Below are positions 34,931 to 46,151 of a stretch of DNA of 64,000 nt, piece by piece; the first letter of the stretch is position 1; every line of letters begins with the position of its first letter. Both the position numbers and the translations under genes were made by a program. The DNA lies in contig JAAXNY010000001.1 in the NCBI GenBank assembly GCA_013420905.1, positions 6,076,001 to 6,140,000 of the forward strand, in the 5' to 3' direction. Under the pieces are notes generated by a model. It was not told the origin of the DNA and did no database searches. It worked only from the letters and a program-made list of their open reading frames with translations. Source of the stretch: Collybia mongolica (Eukaryota > Basidiomycota > Agaricomycetes > Agaricales > Clitocybaceae).

Positions 34931-35551
34931 TTAGTGCGCGTGTCCCTCCAAGAAGACTACGCCTGGGCTTACTGGACAGTCTTCGGGATTGGGGCAGTAT
35001 TGATAACATTCAGTCTTGCATGTATCCCGGTTGACCTGGATAACCGACTGCACATTGGGATTCTTCTTGAGCGCGGGGAGTTCGACACCGAAGAAGGTCC
35101 CGTTGAGTCTGTATCTTTCTCCCAACACAACGTATGTGTGGCCCGCCGTGTAGTTCGCAAACAATTCTGACGCGTAATCCCACAACTTGCTCCCAACCAT
35201 GCCAGCCTGCGCTGTAGGAGTACTTGGCATTACGAAGCCGCCGATCTCGCACATTAACATTCCAATTGTTTTGGCACCCAGAGCGGATGCGCAGCGGTCC
35301 GCCATGTGAATGATTGACTTTTTGTTGACCCTGCCGCTCCAGTAGACGGGAGGGTTAGTGAGTGGATTCGGTAGTTTCCTAGCGATGTCCTCCATGGAAG
35401 TCCATTCAGAGGCGTTAGAGGATCGTATAGGCTCTTCGCATGTTGGTAGGCCCCAACCGACTTGGGATGGGTAGGTGACACGTTCAACCCCCAGAGGAAA
35501 GGCATTCACAATGCCAAGGAACGCCAGGTAGAATATGAACAAGGGCAACAT
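34931..35551 (-). CDS. Small secreted protein, 206 aa, unknown
   Basis: Single-exon gene. A clean signal peptide, MLPLFIFYLAFLGIVNA, precedes FPLGVERV. The mature part contains about eight cysteines, two in CKTECYQYC near the end, and sequons at NAS, NYT and NGT. Blocks that look conserved are NPPVYWSGRVNKKSI, MADRCASALGAKTIGMLMCE, KLWDYASELFANYTAGHTYV and GVELPALKKNPNVQSV. The block order (YWSGR, AKTIGM, W--AS--FA, LPALK-NPNV) reminds me of secreted enzyme-type domains in fungi and bacteria, but I cannot name the family. Size and cysteine content fit an effector or apoplastic protein. There is no GPI or membrane segment. Confidence 0.7.
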   Translation of the reverse strand: MLPLFIFYLAFLGIVNAFPLGVERVTYPSQVGWGLPTCEEPIRSSNASEWTSMEDIARKLPNPLTNPPVYWSGRVNKKSIIHMADRCASALGAKTIGMLMCEIGGFVMPSTPTAQAGMVGSKLWDYASELFANYTAGHTYVVLGERYRLNGTFFGVELPALKKNPNVQSVIQVNRDTCKTECYQYCPNPEDCPVSPGVVFLEGHAH

Positions 35552-36541
35552 GACAGCCGCACAAGCTGAAGTGGCTGAGTGGAGAGAGGAAAGTGTTCAA
35601 GGAGGTGTTTCTATCTCGTGGGCTTGTGAGGCTTCGTCGTGTAGAGTGGGTTTGAAGGACGTCTTTTGCGTGTCGTTACCGTCATTTCCGCCACCCCGTT
35701 TCGGAGATTAAGCCCTGCAGACCAGAGACGAGGATCGTTCGGTTTAGCATGCCATATTTGTTCGCCGATCATGACAGGTTGAATGAAATAGTATATGATA
35801 ATACCCCGTATCAAAGGTTATGGCCTCGGTCGTATCAGATCGATACTCGTTCTTCATGACTGTAATAGAGCAGAAGGTTTCTGCGATGCAACGCAAATAG
35901 TCTGTTTGAGTCGAGAAGCTCGGGTTGACGTGTAAAGGTGTTTTCTGGGCCTGAGCGGGCGGAGTGAAAATTTGATGCCAACCAAAGGCGACGTCACTGG
36001 TTTCGGTGCTCTAAATGTTGACCAATTGTCCCTGATTTAATTTGCTTGATCAGAGTCCTCACGTTCGTCCACTCCCTGGCACTAAGTAGCTAAGTTCTGA
36101 TTTCGGATCGCATTCCACGAGATGAGCCGGTTATCTCTGGGGAAATTGGGATCAGAAACCATGCCGGAGGCGCAGTTAGTCAGGCAGGCGGCTAGATTTC
36201 ACATATGAAAAACATGTTCAGCAGGAAGGGAGTGAATTGCTCTCCGCGATAAGAATACGTGATGGCCGCTGTAAATATGTACATTCTACACTGTATTCCC
36301 ACGCATAAATCAATCCACGAAAATTTCACCTCGATGACAAGATTTCGGACTATGTACGCAGCAGGGAACCGACTGATTGAAATGTATTGTTATTTCTGTG
36401 AGTTCCATATTGCATGGGTACAAGGCTGAAATCTGAGGTTACACAATCTAAAGTTACAAGATGGTCGAGTTAGTACTGAGGAGGGTGCTCATGCTGTCAC
36501 AAAAAAAAGTATCGGTCAAACGAGGGCAGCTACCATATTCC
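35552..36541. other. Intergenic region, 1 kb
   Basis: No gene is seen. Only short frames occur, and no tRNA-like fold was noticed. Confidence 0.4.
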
Positions 36542-38221
36542 TCACGAAAGCGCCGAAGTTCTGTAGTTCAGAGCCCAGGGTTCCAATTCCCGGGTAGCTG
36601 CATCAAACGTGATGCCGCAGTCCGCAAAATGCCTCACAACATCCTCAACAGCAATGGTCGCAGGGCCACGATAGGGTCGAAACGTCGTTACTGACGCCAC
36701 TTTGAAATTATGCATCTCGATATGATTCTGATAAGCCCCAGGCATCGAGAATAAATCCACAACACAGGCCATGAATTCCGCTCTTGGCGCGGTATTCCCC
36801 AGTGGGTCGGCCTCGGGGCGTAGACGCGCTACAATGCGACTCGCCTTCAAGTCTACAAGAATGGGTCTGTTACGGGCGTCGCGGCGGACACCCCTGGGCC
36901 AAGAGGCCTGATGAGTGCACAAGTATTCGTACCAAACCTCTACGGGGTCATCCACTCGCGGATTCATCTTGATGATCGAGGAAGAGTGGTTCCCTGACCG
37001 GGCAGGAGTGCGGAGTGGAGGAGTGGGCGCCGAGACGGAAGGGGGAACCCCGCCACCGGGGATTGGGTTTCTCCAGCTCGACAACAAGACCTTCTGTAGG
37101 TCTGTTTTCTGCCCTCGGGGAGTCGCGTGGGCCTCTGAGCAAAGGACCTTGACACGACTGAGGGCTGCTTCATTGCCGGGCTGGTGTGCGGCATTCATAA
37201 GCGCGTGTAGCTGTCGGATGGTCTTTGGATTGTGCGGAAAGTTGGTTTGGGCGGGGGACGCTGGAGTGATTGAAGGCTTAGTAGACGGATCAGAGCCGGT
37301 GGGGCGAGCAGGGAGATGTACAACACGTTGCCCGTTTGTGGATGTGGTATAGGCAGCCGGTGACGCGCCGGATGACGCCACCGAGGCGTATGATGTTGGA
37401 GCGCGTGATGGTTCAGGGGTGCTGGGTGACTCGTTCTTTAGCGGCACAGGAGACGGGGTCGGCGAGAGCGCTGGCTTGGGAGGGGTGTCATCTACAAAGT
37501 TGTGTGAGATGGTGTGGTTTGCCTGCAATCGGTTAGCGAGATCCAAATTCTCCCTGTTCAAAGTCTCTATCCGTTGTCGAAGCGTGTCACAATCGGCTTG
37601 GGACGCACGAAGGTGCTCCGTCACCATCTGCAGCTCTTCGCGACTATCGTGGCTCTCAATACGGTACCGTGAAATGGCCTCTAGGGCGTCATTGCGCTCC
37701 TTTCGGTAGCGTTCCCTATCCTGATAGACATAGTCGTCATCGTCGCGCTGACGACGGCGCCCTTCGCTAACACCATCGTGAAAATACGCGTCACGTAGAC
37801 GATCGCGGACCTTCATTGCATTCTGGAAAGAAAGGTCGTGCTCTGCTTCGGCCAGATGGTTCAGGTACGCGTGGCACACTCCGCAGCCACCAAAATGCAC
37901 CATGGTGTCGTGCATTGGGTGGCAACCCCAGTCCACCTGAACTTGGGGATCGGGAATGTTAGAAGGAGAGTCTGAAGCCTGGCGTGGCCTCTTTCGAACA
38001 GAACCATTAGAAATCGACGCGCTGTATAACATGTTCGGCGTATCAAGCTGAGGATGAGCGAGGGTCGCGCCACCAGTGCCACAAAGGCGTCTTGGCTGCG
38101 ATATGGGTGAGATGGAACTGATACGAGACAATGGTGATATAGCTAGGACGCTGGGAGGTGAGAGTAGGTATTGATTAGTAGAAAATGGGTGCAACGATGA
38201 TCTTGTGAAATCGCGTTGCAT
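36542..38221 (-). CDS. Coiled-coil protein of unknown function (Agaricomycete type)
   Basis: Single exon, 559 aa from the Met of MQRDFTRSSLHPF; an in-frame Met at 38356 would add 45 residues that look non-coding. An N-terminal His/Cys segment (GCHPMHDTMVHFGGCGVCHA) could bind metal. A charged coiled coil covers roughly residues 120-245, with many Arg/Asp/Glu and heptad Leu. A Pro/Ser/Thr-rich middle follows, then a C-terminal block: VEVWYEYLCTHQASWPRGVR, then FRPYRGPATIAVEDVVRHFA, then CGITFDAATRELEPWALNY. I recall lineage-expanded mushroom proteins with this ending, of unknown role and possibly linked to mobile elements. The reading frame is intact. Confidence 0.65.
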   Translation of the reverse strand: MQRDFTRSSLHPFSTNQYLLSPPSVLAISPLSRISSISPISQPRRLCGTGGATLAHPQLDTPNMLYSASISNGSVRKRPRQASDSPSNIPDPQVQVDWGCHPMHDTMVHFGGCGVCHAYLNHLAEAEHDLSFQNAMKVRDRLRDAYFHDGVSEGRRRQRDDDDYVYQDRERYRKERNDALEAISRYRIESHDSREELQMVTEHLRASQADCDTLRQRIETLNRENLDLANRLQANHTISHNFVDDTPPKPALSPTPSPVPLKNESPSTPEPSRAPTSYASVASSGASPAAYTTSTNGQRVVHLPARPTGSDPSTKPSITPASPAQTNFPHNPKTIRQLHALMNAAHQPGNEAALSRVKVLCSEAHATPRGQKTDLQKVLLSSWRNPIPGGGVPPSVSAPTPPLRTPARSGNHSSSIIKMNPRVDDPVEVWYEYLCTHQASWPRGVRRDARNRPILVDLKASRIVARLRPEADPLGNTAPRAEFMACVVDLFSMPGAYQNHIEMHNFKVASVTTFRPYRGPATIAVEDVVRHFADCGITFDAATRELEPWALNYRTSALS

Positions 38222-38745
38222 TTGCGTTGGAGTGAAGGAAATGAACATGATGCACAGCCCGGCCTGATTTAGGAGAATGATGCCAACAACGGAACATGCC
38301 CCCTTTCCACTCTTCAGCGCTTTACAGTAACTGGGCTGAAAGGATTTTCTTACCAAGGTATCCTACTCATTCCAATACAGATGCCCCACACTTTGAACAC
38401 GCTGTACAAACGGTACAAGTGCATATCCCGTTGGAGCGTCAATCAGCCAAAGAATTCCTACTTGCGTCGCTGCTTCACTTAACATATCCTACAACGATGG
38501 CATAAAGCTCCTTCCGAGTCCGAGTCAACTAAACCGTCTGGCGCTGACGCCCGTGAGCGCAAGAGCCTGATCATGAATGTCCACGCGTTATTTGTCCTTA
38601 TTTGTTTCCGAGTCTGACGCGACCCTTCGCAAAAAAAAAATAACGTGGCTTCGCCCAGCCTTTGTTCCCCCCTCCAATCAGCTGAAAATCTGGCCTCAGC
38701 CCTTTGGAGGTTGTAAAGAAAAGTACAGTTCCAGCAAAGAAAAAA

Positions 38746-38825
38746 TGGGGCCACCGCGGATCGAACGCGGGACCTTCAGAATTTGATACTTCAGTCTGCT
38801 GCTCTCCCAGCTGAGCTATGGCCCC
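38746..38825 (-). tRNA. tRNA-Phe (GAA) with a short intron
   Basis: On the minus strand, acceptor GGGGCCA pairs with TGGCCCC and the discriminator base is A. The D arm is GCTC-AGCTGGGA-GAGC. The anticodon loop CTGAAG has anticodon GAA, with stem CAGA/TCTG. The T arm is CCGCG-TTCGATC-CGCGG. About seven nucleotides (TATCAAA) next to position 37 exceed the normal loop and are best read as a tiny intron at the canonical site. The base at position 38 then becomes T, which is unusual. CCA is not encoded, as expected for a eukaryote. Confidence 0.92.
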
Positions 38826-39040
38826 GTTGATCTTCATGAAAAGTTGCAGCATATAACGGGTCCTTGGATATTCATTTTTCTGTTGACCGAAAAAATCCCG
38901 CACTGGCCTATCACAAGTCCCGAATCAAGCCTCTTTCGAAAATGGTTACTAAGTGGAGGGGACATTGTCAATCGTTATGCATTGATAGGATTAATTCACA
39001 TCCAAGCTTGGCAATATTATTGACTAGACTCGCAAGGCGA

Positions 39041-42000
39041 TTAACTCCGCCAATACTGTGCCAAGTCATGAATACGATCTAGGACCACAGCTAGGTATGA
39101 CGTCTCATTCAACAACGCCTCGAAATGCTTGATCGCTTCCTCCTCCGTCAAATCCAACCGGAATTTTTCCTGGATCTGTTCGTGCACGTCCCGATGTTTG
39201 ATGTCGGGGATGTTCGCATCCACCATCAGCGCGACCAAGTTCAGGATGAGGTTCGCGCTCTTCCTAAGAATACTGAAGGCCGTGAAGCAAAAGTTCTTGA
39301 AACGTGCGTAATGCGGAGATTGTGCGCCTCCCATACCGTCCACCATTTCCTTGCACACCTTTACGGGTGGAGGAAAGGGTTTTGGATCACGTCCCAGGAT
39401 ATAACCAAAGTCGACTGCATATTCGAAGTCAGTGGGTTCTCGGAAAATGTGTGCACAAATACAGTACCATGGAAAAAATGACCTGTACAAAGGGTCAACA
39501 TCCGTTGAGGCAAGGCTAGATTAGAACAGACATACCGTCCGGGGCCACCAGGAGATTGTCTAGATGTCGATCACCTACCCCAAGAAGATACGTGACCACA
39601 CAATATCCAGCTGTAGAAACATCAGCTCGCATGACTCTGGATTTTGAGGCCACATACCGCAACTCCTCACAAAGGTATCAATAACATTGGGTTCCACGCC
39701 AGACGTGCCAACGCTACCTTCGTCCGGATTGTTTACTCTCAAGTAATTTAGCAGATTCCCATGTTCGCTAACAATTGCCGCGATCGTTTTACTTGGTATG
39801 AACTGGGCCATGCCCTGTAGCGGACCAGTCGCAAGCACATTGTACGGGCTCAGCTTGAGGTCCAAATTCTCCTTCCTCAAGAGGCGATCCATGAGCGTGA
39901 ATAGCTGAATGACGAGCTGGTCTTGTCGCATATCGTCTCCGTCCTTGAATATCACCGGGTACTCGGAACCATCCGAGCATTGGAAATACAACAACAGCGG
40001 GTAGAGATTCGATTTGAAGACGGAGGATTTTTCGGCTATTATCCCTGTGATTTCGACGCCGGCGTTGAGGGGGAGCGGCAGGGGAGGTATTGAAGCAAGG
40101 TTGTTCTTTGAGTCGGTGAGGAGTGCGCGCAGCTTTTCGATTTTCTTTGGTCGGGGGTCTTTCGATGTCCGGAGCTCTTTTGCACGCTTCGCCAGAGTAT
40201 CGATGAGCAGACCTTGACGACGCATCAATTCGCGACGTTCTGAACCATTTTCTGCCTGGGATACAATGTTCAGATTGTGTAAGAGTTCAAGGACATCACA
40301 AATCACCTCTAAGATCTTGTTCATGAACTTAAACACCACTCGACCGTACATCTTAGCCATTATCCGATCTTCAAGTGCAACTTCCACCATCAGGTACCAG
40401 TATAAACGGTTTCCAAGGACTTGATTTGCTACTCCGCGTGCGATAAGGAAGTCCGTAAGGCCACTATCATCATAAGATATTGCACTCGTTGTCGTTCGTG
40501 CTGAACGCTGCTCACTTGCAGCGCTTTCAAACTTCAGGGCCTGCACCAACTGGAGGAGATACAAAAGTAGTTCCTATTGAACGAGGTCAAAAGTTATCAT
40601 AGTAGATGAAGAAGGGGTCGCGTACGTCATCATCTGCTCTGGTAAGCTGCTTCACTGCAAATGCCCTGACACGGGAGTCAACTGTACTCGGACCCAGTAG
40701 CTCCAGCGCATCGTCAGTGTCAATCTCCGTCCACTGTGGCAGAAGTTCCTCGACAGCCTGTTTGACTTCGGAAGAATCCCGCCATGTAACCGATTTGAGG
40801 AATTTGGTAAGACCCCTTTTGTCTCGCGCGAGATAAAATCGGAATTTCCATATAAGATCCTTCTCCTCCGAATTCAGAGGCTGGCTTGGGGAGTAATTCA
40901 AAATTTCCTGTCGAGTAGTAAGAGTCTATGTTTTGACGTGGTGAGTGGCAAACATACACCAAGTTCATCTCTAATCTTCGCGTTGGGTTTGAGCTCTCTA
41001 TCGTATGGGCTACTTCTATGACTGCGGACAAGACGGCGATGCTTGTCTTCCACAGGATTTTCCCGTGAGATGTCTGGATCGATGATGCTCCAGAGATTGG
41101 AATCGGGAGCAAAGGATGTCGATACTGAGGCCGCAGTCGCAGTGAGAGGCTGGGCTGCGGTCGATATGGGGGTTGAGGCGGGTGCTTGTTGGGCGGAAAG
41201 GTCCTAAAATATATCAGGAATACGGTACGATGACGAGACCGCTTAACTCACTGGTTCGCTGAAGATGACCGGAAAGTCAAATCGGGGGAGATCAATATAG
41301 AGGAAGAGATTCTCAGATTTCTCAGTCTCCGCCTGTTGATATAAGTAATTTTGGAGTCAAGATATCGAGGATACCCACCGCATGGATTTCTTCCATCTTT
41401 CGAAACGCGAGTTTGTCTAACCAATCAGACTTGGGTAAATCACCACGTTCATATTTCTTCACGAGCTAAGAGTAGGTACATAAGGATCAGAAACCCCAAA
41501 ATAGCTCTGTACAAACTCACTTTTTCCAAGCGTCCCATTTCATCCCGTGCTTCCAGTTTACTCGGTGTCGTTGTCTCAATCGACCCATCCGCCTCTATCC
41601 CGGGCCACAATAGCAGCCTGTGTTTCCCTCTACGTAATGTCCTGAAAGAAACTCAGCTATTGCACGACCCTTGGCGAGTATTATTTCACCATTTCTTCCC
41701 GAATAGCCGAAATGTCGATCCTCCAACGGGTACTGCAGCGCGAGGTCCGGCAATATCCCAGACAGTAAAGATGATGTGAGAGTTAAGGGGCAAGTCGCAG
41801 TATCGGATGGGGAGAGTAATCCATTCGTTCCAGCTATCTCACAACGATGAGCTTGGTTCAGACAGCCTGGACAGTGCTTACATGTAGGTGTTCTTGAACG
41901 CTTTAAAGGACGTCCGGAAAGGAATAGTTAGCGGCTTATTGTCCGCAATGAGTTGGCAGGTCACATATAGATCTGCAGGTATTCTTGAGCCAAACGTTAT

Positions 42001-42252
42001 TGTGCGACTTGAAACACGCTTTATGGTCTCTTACGAGGATTGTACACCGTGAAAACGCAACTCGGGGTTCTCAAGGACCTCTGTGAATGTGTTTGGCTGC
42101 CGGATTCCTTCAAGTTGTGATCTGCTCAACCATACTTAGATCAACACGCCCCCGCCTCGGTCTATTGTGAACACGTACATTCTAAACGTTACTGGAAGCT
42201 TGAGGTCTGCAAGCTTTGCGAATGTGAAGTCGTCACGATTATCTTTGTCCAT
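39041..42252 (-). CDS. VPS34: Class III phosphatidylinositol 3-kinase Vps34
   Basis: Makes PI3P for autophagy and endosomal/vacuolar sorting in complex with Vps15 and Atg6/Vps30. Starting at 42252, [20 protein letters not shown] opens the C2 domain, which continues through [39 protein letters not shown] and MWNEW-type sequence. The helical domain includes [15 protein letters not shown] and [18 protein letters not shown]. The kinase domain has [20 protein letters not shown], the catalytic loop GVGDRHLDN and activation segment [19 protein letters not shown]. The C-terminus [10 protein letters not shown] matches the family's membrane-binding end. Many short introns interrupt it; junctions near the kinase loop were checked ([21 protein letters not shown]). 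Exact exon ends in the C2 part are less certain. Confidence 0.93.
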
Positions 42253-42867
42253 CTCTAGGAAAGAATCAAGCTTAATTTATAGTTGGGAGCACATGGGCAG
42301 AACGACTGAAAGACTGAAATCTGGGAATGTGGCGGTGTAATATGTCAATGTCACATTCTGCAACAGGACCCGGATCGGAACCGGAATTTACTTTAGATGC
42401 TCAACCATGTAACAATTTCACCAGGCCGGGACGCGAAAGGTAGACTCGTGACCAGCCGTTATAAAAGAGACGAAACCTTGAAATAACTTTGGCTCATAGA
42501 ATTGAGGGATCGGTCACCAGTCTATGCAAAAGAAATCTTCCGCCTCTGGACCTATTGACCATCGCTTCTGAGCCATAACCGCCCAGACAGGGTCCTGAAA
42601 CTGACGCTGCCTTGCAGATATCTGATATCTTTACCGGTGTCTGACTGCTCCTGACGACTATTAGCTGGGAAAATCGAGGTATCCAACTTTCCCTGATGAC
42701 CATACCCTCGTGGTGAAATGCCGCATTACCATCGAATGTGCAAACTATACCACGATCTTCAAACTACCAGCTTCCAACGCTCACACGTGTCAGCAGGGTG
42801 ACTTACATAAAGGATACAGATTGGCCGAGTGACGTACCATCTCTCGCGAGATTCAAATTTGAAGGTC
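42253..42867. other. Divergent intergenic region, VPS34 and lactonohydrolase
   Basis: Holds both upstream regions. No other gene is recognised. Confidence 0.4.
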
Positions 42868-44536
42868 ATGGTCGTAATTATCTGGTCCATATTGATAGGC
42901 ACTGTGGCGTACGGGGCCACCGCCTTGGCGGGAGATGACGGGGTAAACACCCAAAATCAAGATATAACTTTCAAACTCCCACCGCAGTCGGTTGTAAGTC
43001 CTCTTCAATCAGCAGCATATATGCGCAGGCGTCGTCATTCCCTAACAGTTCGTAGACCCTCGGACTTTCGCCGTTCTTGGGGGTAGCGTAACGTTCCGTC
43101 CGGGAGACTTCCTTTCAGACGCTCTTCAAGCCGACGTCGACAGCGCCTCCGTTTTTCCAAAATTTTGATCCCTCTTTTTTGTCGATCCTGGGCCCGAATC
43201 CCTCTATCCGACAAGTTGCATCGACCTCTACGTTTGCATTTGCCCATGAGGCACCTATCTATGTATCTGCCACAGACGAGGTCTTTTTCGCAAGTAACGA
43301 TGGAGGCACACATGGAATGAGCGGATTTGGACCATCATAATGTCGTTGGGAAAATCAGCTTAAAAGCCGTTGACGCGGCCATGGCTGTTAATAACAGCGA
43401 CATTGAGGTTCCTGTCACCATCGTACGTGCCTAGCCCAGTTTCCCCCCTTCCCTAATGCGACTCTAGATGTACTAGCTTGACCTTCCGGAGACGATACAA
43501 ATGGCGAATTGGGGAACAGGCCCATACAGATCCTCTCTATTGTTGGCTACTTCTGGGCGTGGGCCACGTCCAGCATCAATCGCTCTCGTTAACCCCAGGG
43601 CTCCGCACAATGTTACTGTGCTGCTGTACAGCTTCTTCGGGCGGCAATTCAATTCACTGAATGATATAAAAGTGCATCCGAGCGGCAAGTTGTTCTTCAC
43701 CGATACAGTGTATGTGTTCCAAACTCTCTGAATCATACCGTATGGCACCAACGTTAATGCGCTTTCTCACATCCTTTACCTGTCCTTACGTGCTTTGTTT
43801 TGGTATCTGTGTACATGGATACAGACATGCGTTTTTGCACCACTTCCGGCCCAATCCTCTCATGCCCAATCAAGTCTATCGATTCGACGCCAGTACAGGA
43901 GCCGTTCGAGTTGTCGCGACTGACTTTGGTAAATGCAATGGTATCCGCATTTACTGCGGATGGAAACACTGCCTATATGTATGTTTATTTCTAGATGACA
44001 TGGAGCGCGCTCTGAAGTGGCTCGGCATAGTGGAGATACCGGAGCATCAGGAGGCTTCCTTGGGGATTACCACACGGAACCAGCGACAATGTAAGCAATG
44101 TTTATTTCCCCGCGCCCGACGCGCCCAGACAACATGCTCACGATAATGGTATGTTTTCTTTGCACATTCGCAGCTATGCCTTCGACGTCGACACACGAAC
44201 ACATGCATTCAAGAACCGCCGGGTATTGGCCTATGCGGATGCAGGCATTCCTGATGGGTTCGAAGTCGATCTCGAGGGTAATGTGTATGCCGGATGCAGC
44301 GATGGTGTGCAGGTTCGTTTAGGATTGACTAATTTGTGGGCTAATATCTGATCCTAAGTTGCGACGGCATAACATAGGTGTGGAACGACGAGGGTACGTT
44401 GCTAGGAAAGTTCTTCCTTGGCACAACCTCGGCCAATATGGTGTTTGCCAAGGATGGGAGGCTCGTCATTTTGGCCGAAACAAAGATGTTCGTAGCGGAC
44501 ATTGCTGTGCGAGGTATTCCGCCCGTGTTTCCATAG
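42868..44536 (+). pseudogene. SMP-30/gluconolactonase-like lactonohydrolase with frameshifts
   Basis: A secreted beta-propeller lactonohydrolase by homology. The start MVVIIWSILIGTVAYGATAL is a signal peptide. Exon 1 ends LPPQSV and joins FVDPRTFAVLGGSVTFRPGD. Family blocks follow: FAFAHEAPIYV, ATDEVFFASN, DHHNVVGKISL, FGRQFNSLNDIKVHPSGKLF, PNQVYRFDASTGAVRVVA, FKNRRVLAYADAGIPDGFEV and GTLLGKFFLGTTSANMVFA, ending in VILAETKMFVADI. The frame breaks at three places by one extra base: T run 43152-43156, an extra G near 43322-43323, and an extra C at 43945-43946. A fourth disturbance is likely near 44000. It is either a decaying gene or assembly insertions, since all clear breaks are +1. Confidence 0.75.
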
Positions 44537-46151
44537 TCGTCACTATAATACTATATCATTTTCAATGGGACCCTCACCGTGTAAAAATATTAATATTCAG
44601 ACACTACGGCCATGGTCTGAATCCGTTTCACGCGCTCATCTCGCCCAAGCTATCAACAACTCTAACCTCTGATTGTACCCAAAACGATTGGAACGTTAGA
44701 CTCTAAGCAATGATTCTGGGAATGTGGTGCAGCAGTGGCGCGGCATTCAACTGGTTTGGAATCGGAATTTTCTTCTACTTAACCACCCAACCATCTTCAG
44801 CGGTGGTTGTGCACCGAATACTCGGGTAGAAGGTGTGTAGACGATCATGCGCGTTTTTTTTTTTTCAACACAACACGACTCAACTTGATTGAACAGTTCC
44901 TTCTCGCTCATACCGCTCTATGCCTACGCCCAAGGTCTTGTGAGCTCAAAGCCTGGTACTTCCGGGGGGGGGGGGGGGGGGCTATATACAAGACCCATAT
45001 ATTCATGCGAGAATGGGAATGATTTTAAAGCATGGCCCTCTTTTATCGAAAAGTCTGTTGCCTCTGTACGAAATTTTTTGAGGCCTAGAATGAGTCTCTC
45101 TAGGTGGGTCATGGTCAATGTTCAGCAGTCCATGCCCTAAATAATAAACACGCGACTGCCCAACCTTACGCCAAATGGCGAAAAAGGTTATTGTAAATAT
45201 TCTCGAAAAGCGAGGACTTTCGACAACGGTAAGCGTCGCGGCCTTCGATCGTACATTACACACGAATAGACGGAACTCTAATATTATTTTCCACTCTACC
45301 GGTACCACAGCCTCACTGTAAGTAAGAGGTGTTACGGCGATTAGGTTCACGGCATAAATACTAGGATTTCCAGCGTTAGGTAATGCCCTCGGTTGACAAT
45401 TCAGGTGTATTGATACGCCCATAGCATCCCCATTCTTTCCAGTTCGATCTGCGACTATCCTATATATGCAGTGCAGACAGAGGATCAACCTACCGCCCCG
45501 ATGCAGTCCGTAACACACTGTGTGATCGGTGTCGGTGTCGGTGTCGGAGAGAATGACACCACGACATATGGGGACGAAAATTATCTTCTGCGAGTATCTT
45601 TGGATGTGCACCCAGGTTAGGCCACGACCCCACAATGTACATTGAGGGCTCCGACTCGTGAGAATGACAAGCCTGGTGACAATGTATAATGAGTGGCGGT
45701 GCGCCTTTCGCGCGATGTACGAGTAACGCTGAACATGTATATTGTTTAAGCCACCACGATCGCGGGTGCGATCCTTTGGCGGTGATTGCGTCCAGCGTTG
45801 CGTTTGGGTTCTTTCCAAGCCTGTGATGCGTGAGGGAACAGGCGGTAATACGAAACGGGCGGCCCAAATAACAACCTTGGGTTGATATACACCCAGGCCG
45901 GGCCACAGGCACTACTACGAAAAACCTTCCTCACTATGTACATTAGAAGACCCGGACTCGTGACAATGACAGTAGGCAAGTTCGAGAGCACTAAGCAGCC
46001 CCAAAATGCCCATCTTAACTTTCCAAAAAAAAAAAAACACGCCGGATGATCCGACTCCGACTCCCCGACTCGGACTCGGACCCGGACCCGGACACCGGTA
46101 ACCTCGGCCCAAAACGCCAATTTTCCTCGACACGACATTAACCCGTCTCCG
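44537..46151. other. Intergenic region with poly-G run and internal duplication
   Basis: It carries an 18-nt G run (44964-44981) and GGTGTC microsatellite-like repeats (about 45523-45545). A diverged direct repeat lies at about 45605-45675 and 45890-45975; both contain ACCCAG(G), GGCCAC and ATGTACATT, then GACTCGTGA and AATGACA. GACTCGGAC-type repeats occur at 46060-46090. No gene is recognised. Confidence 0.5.
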
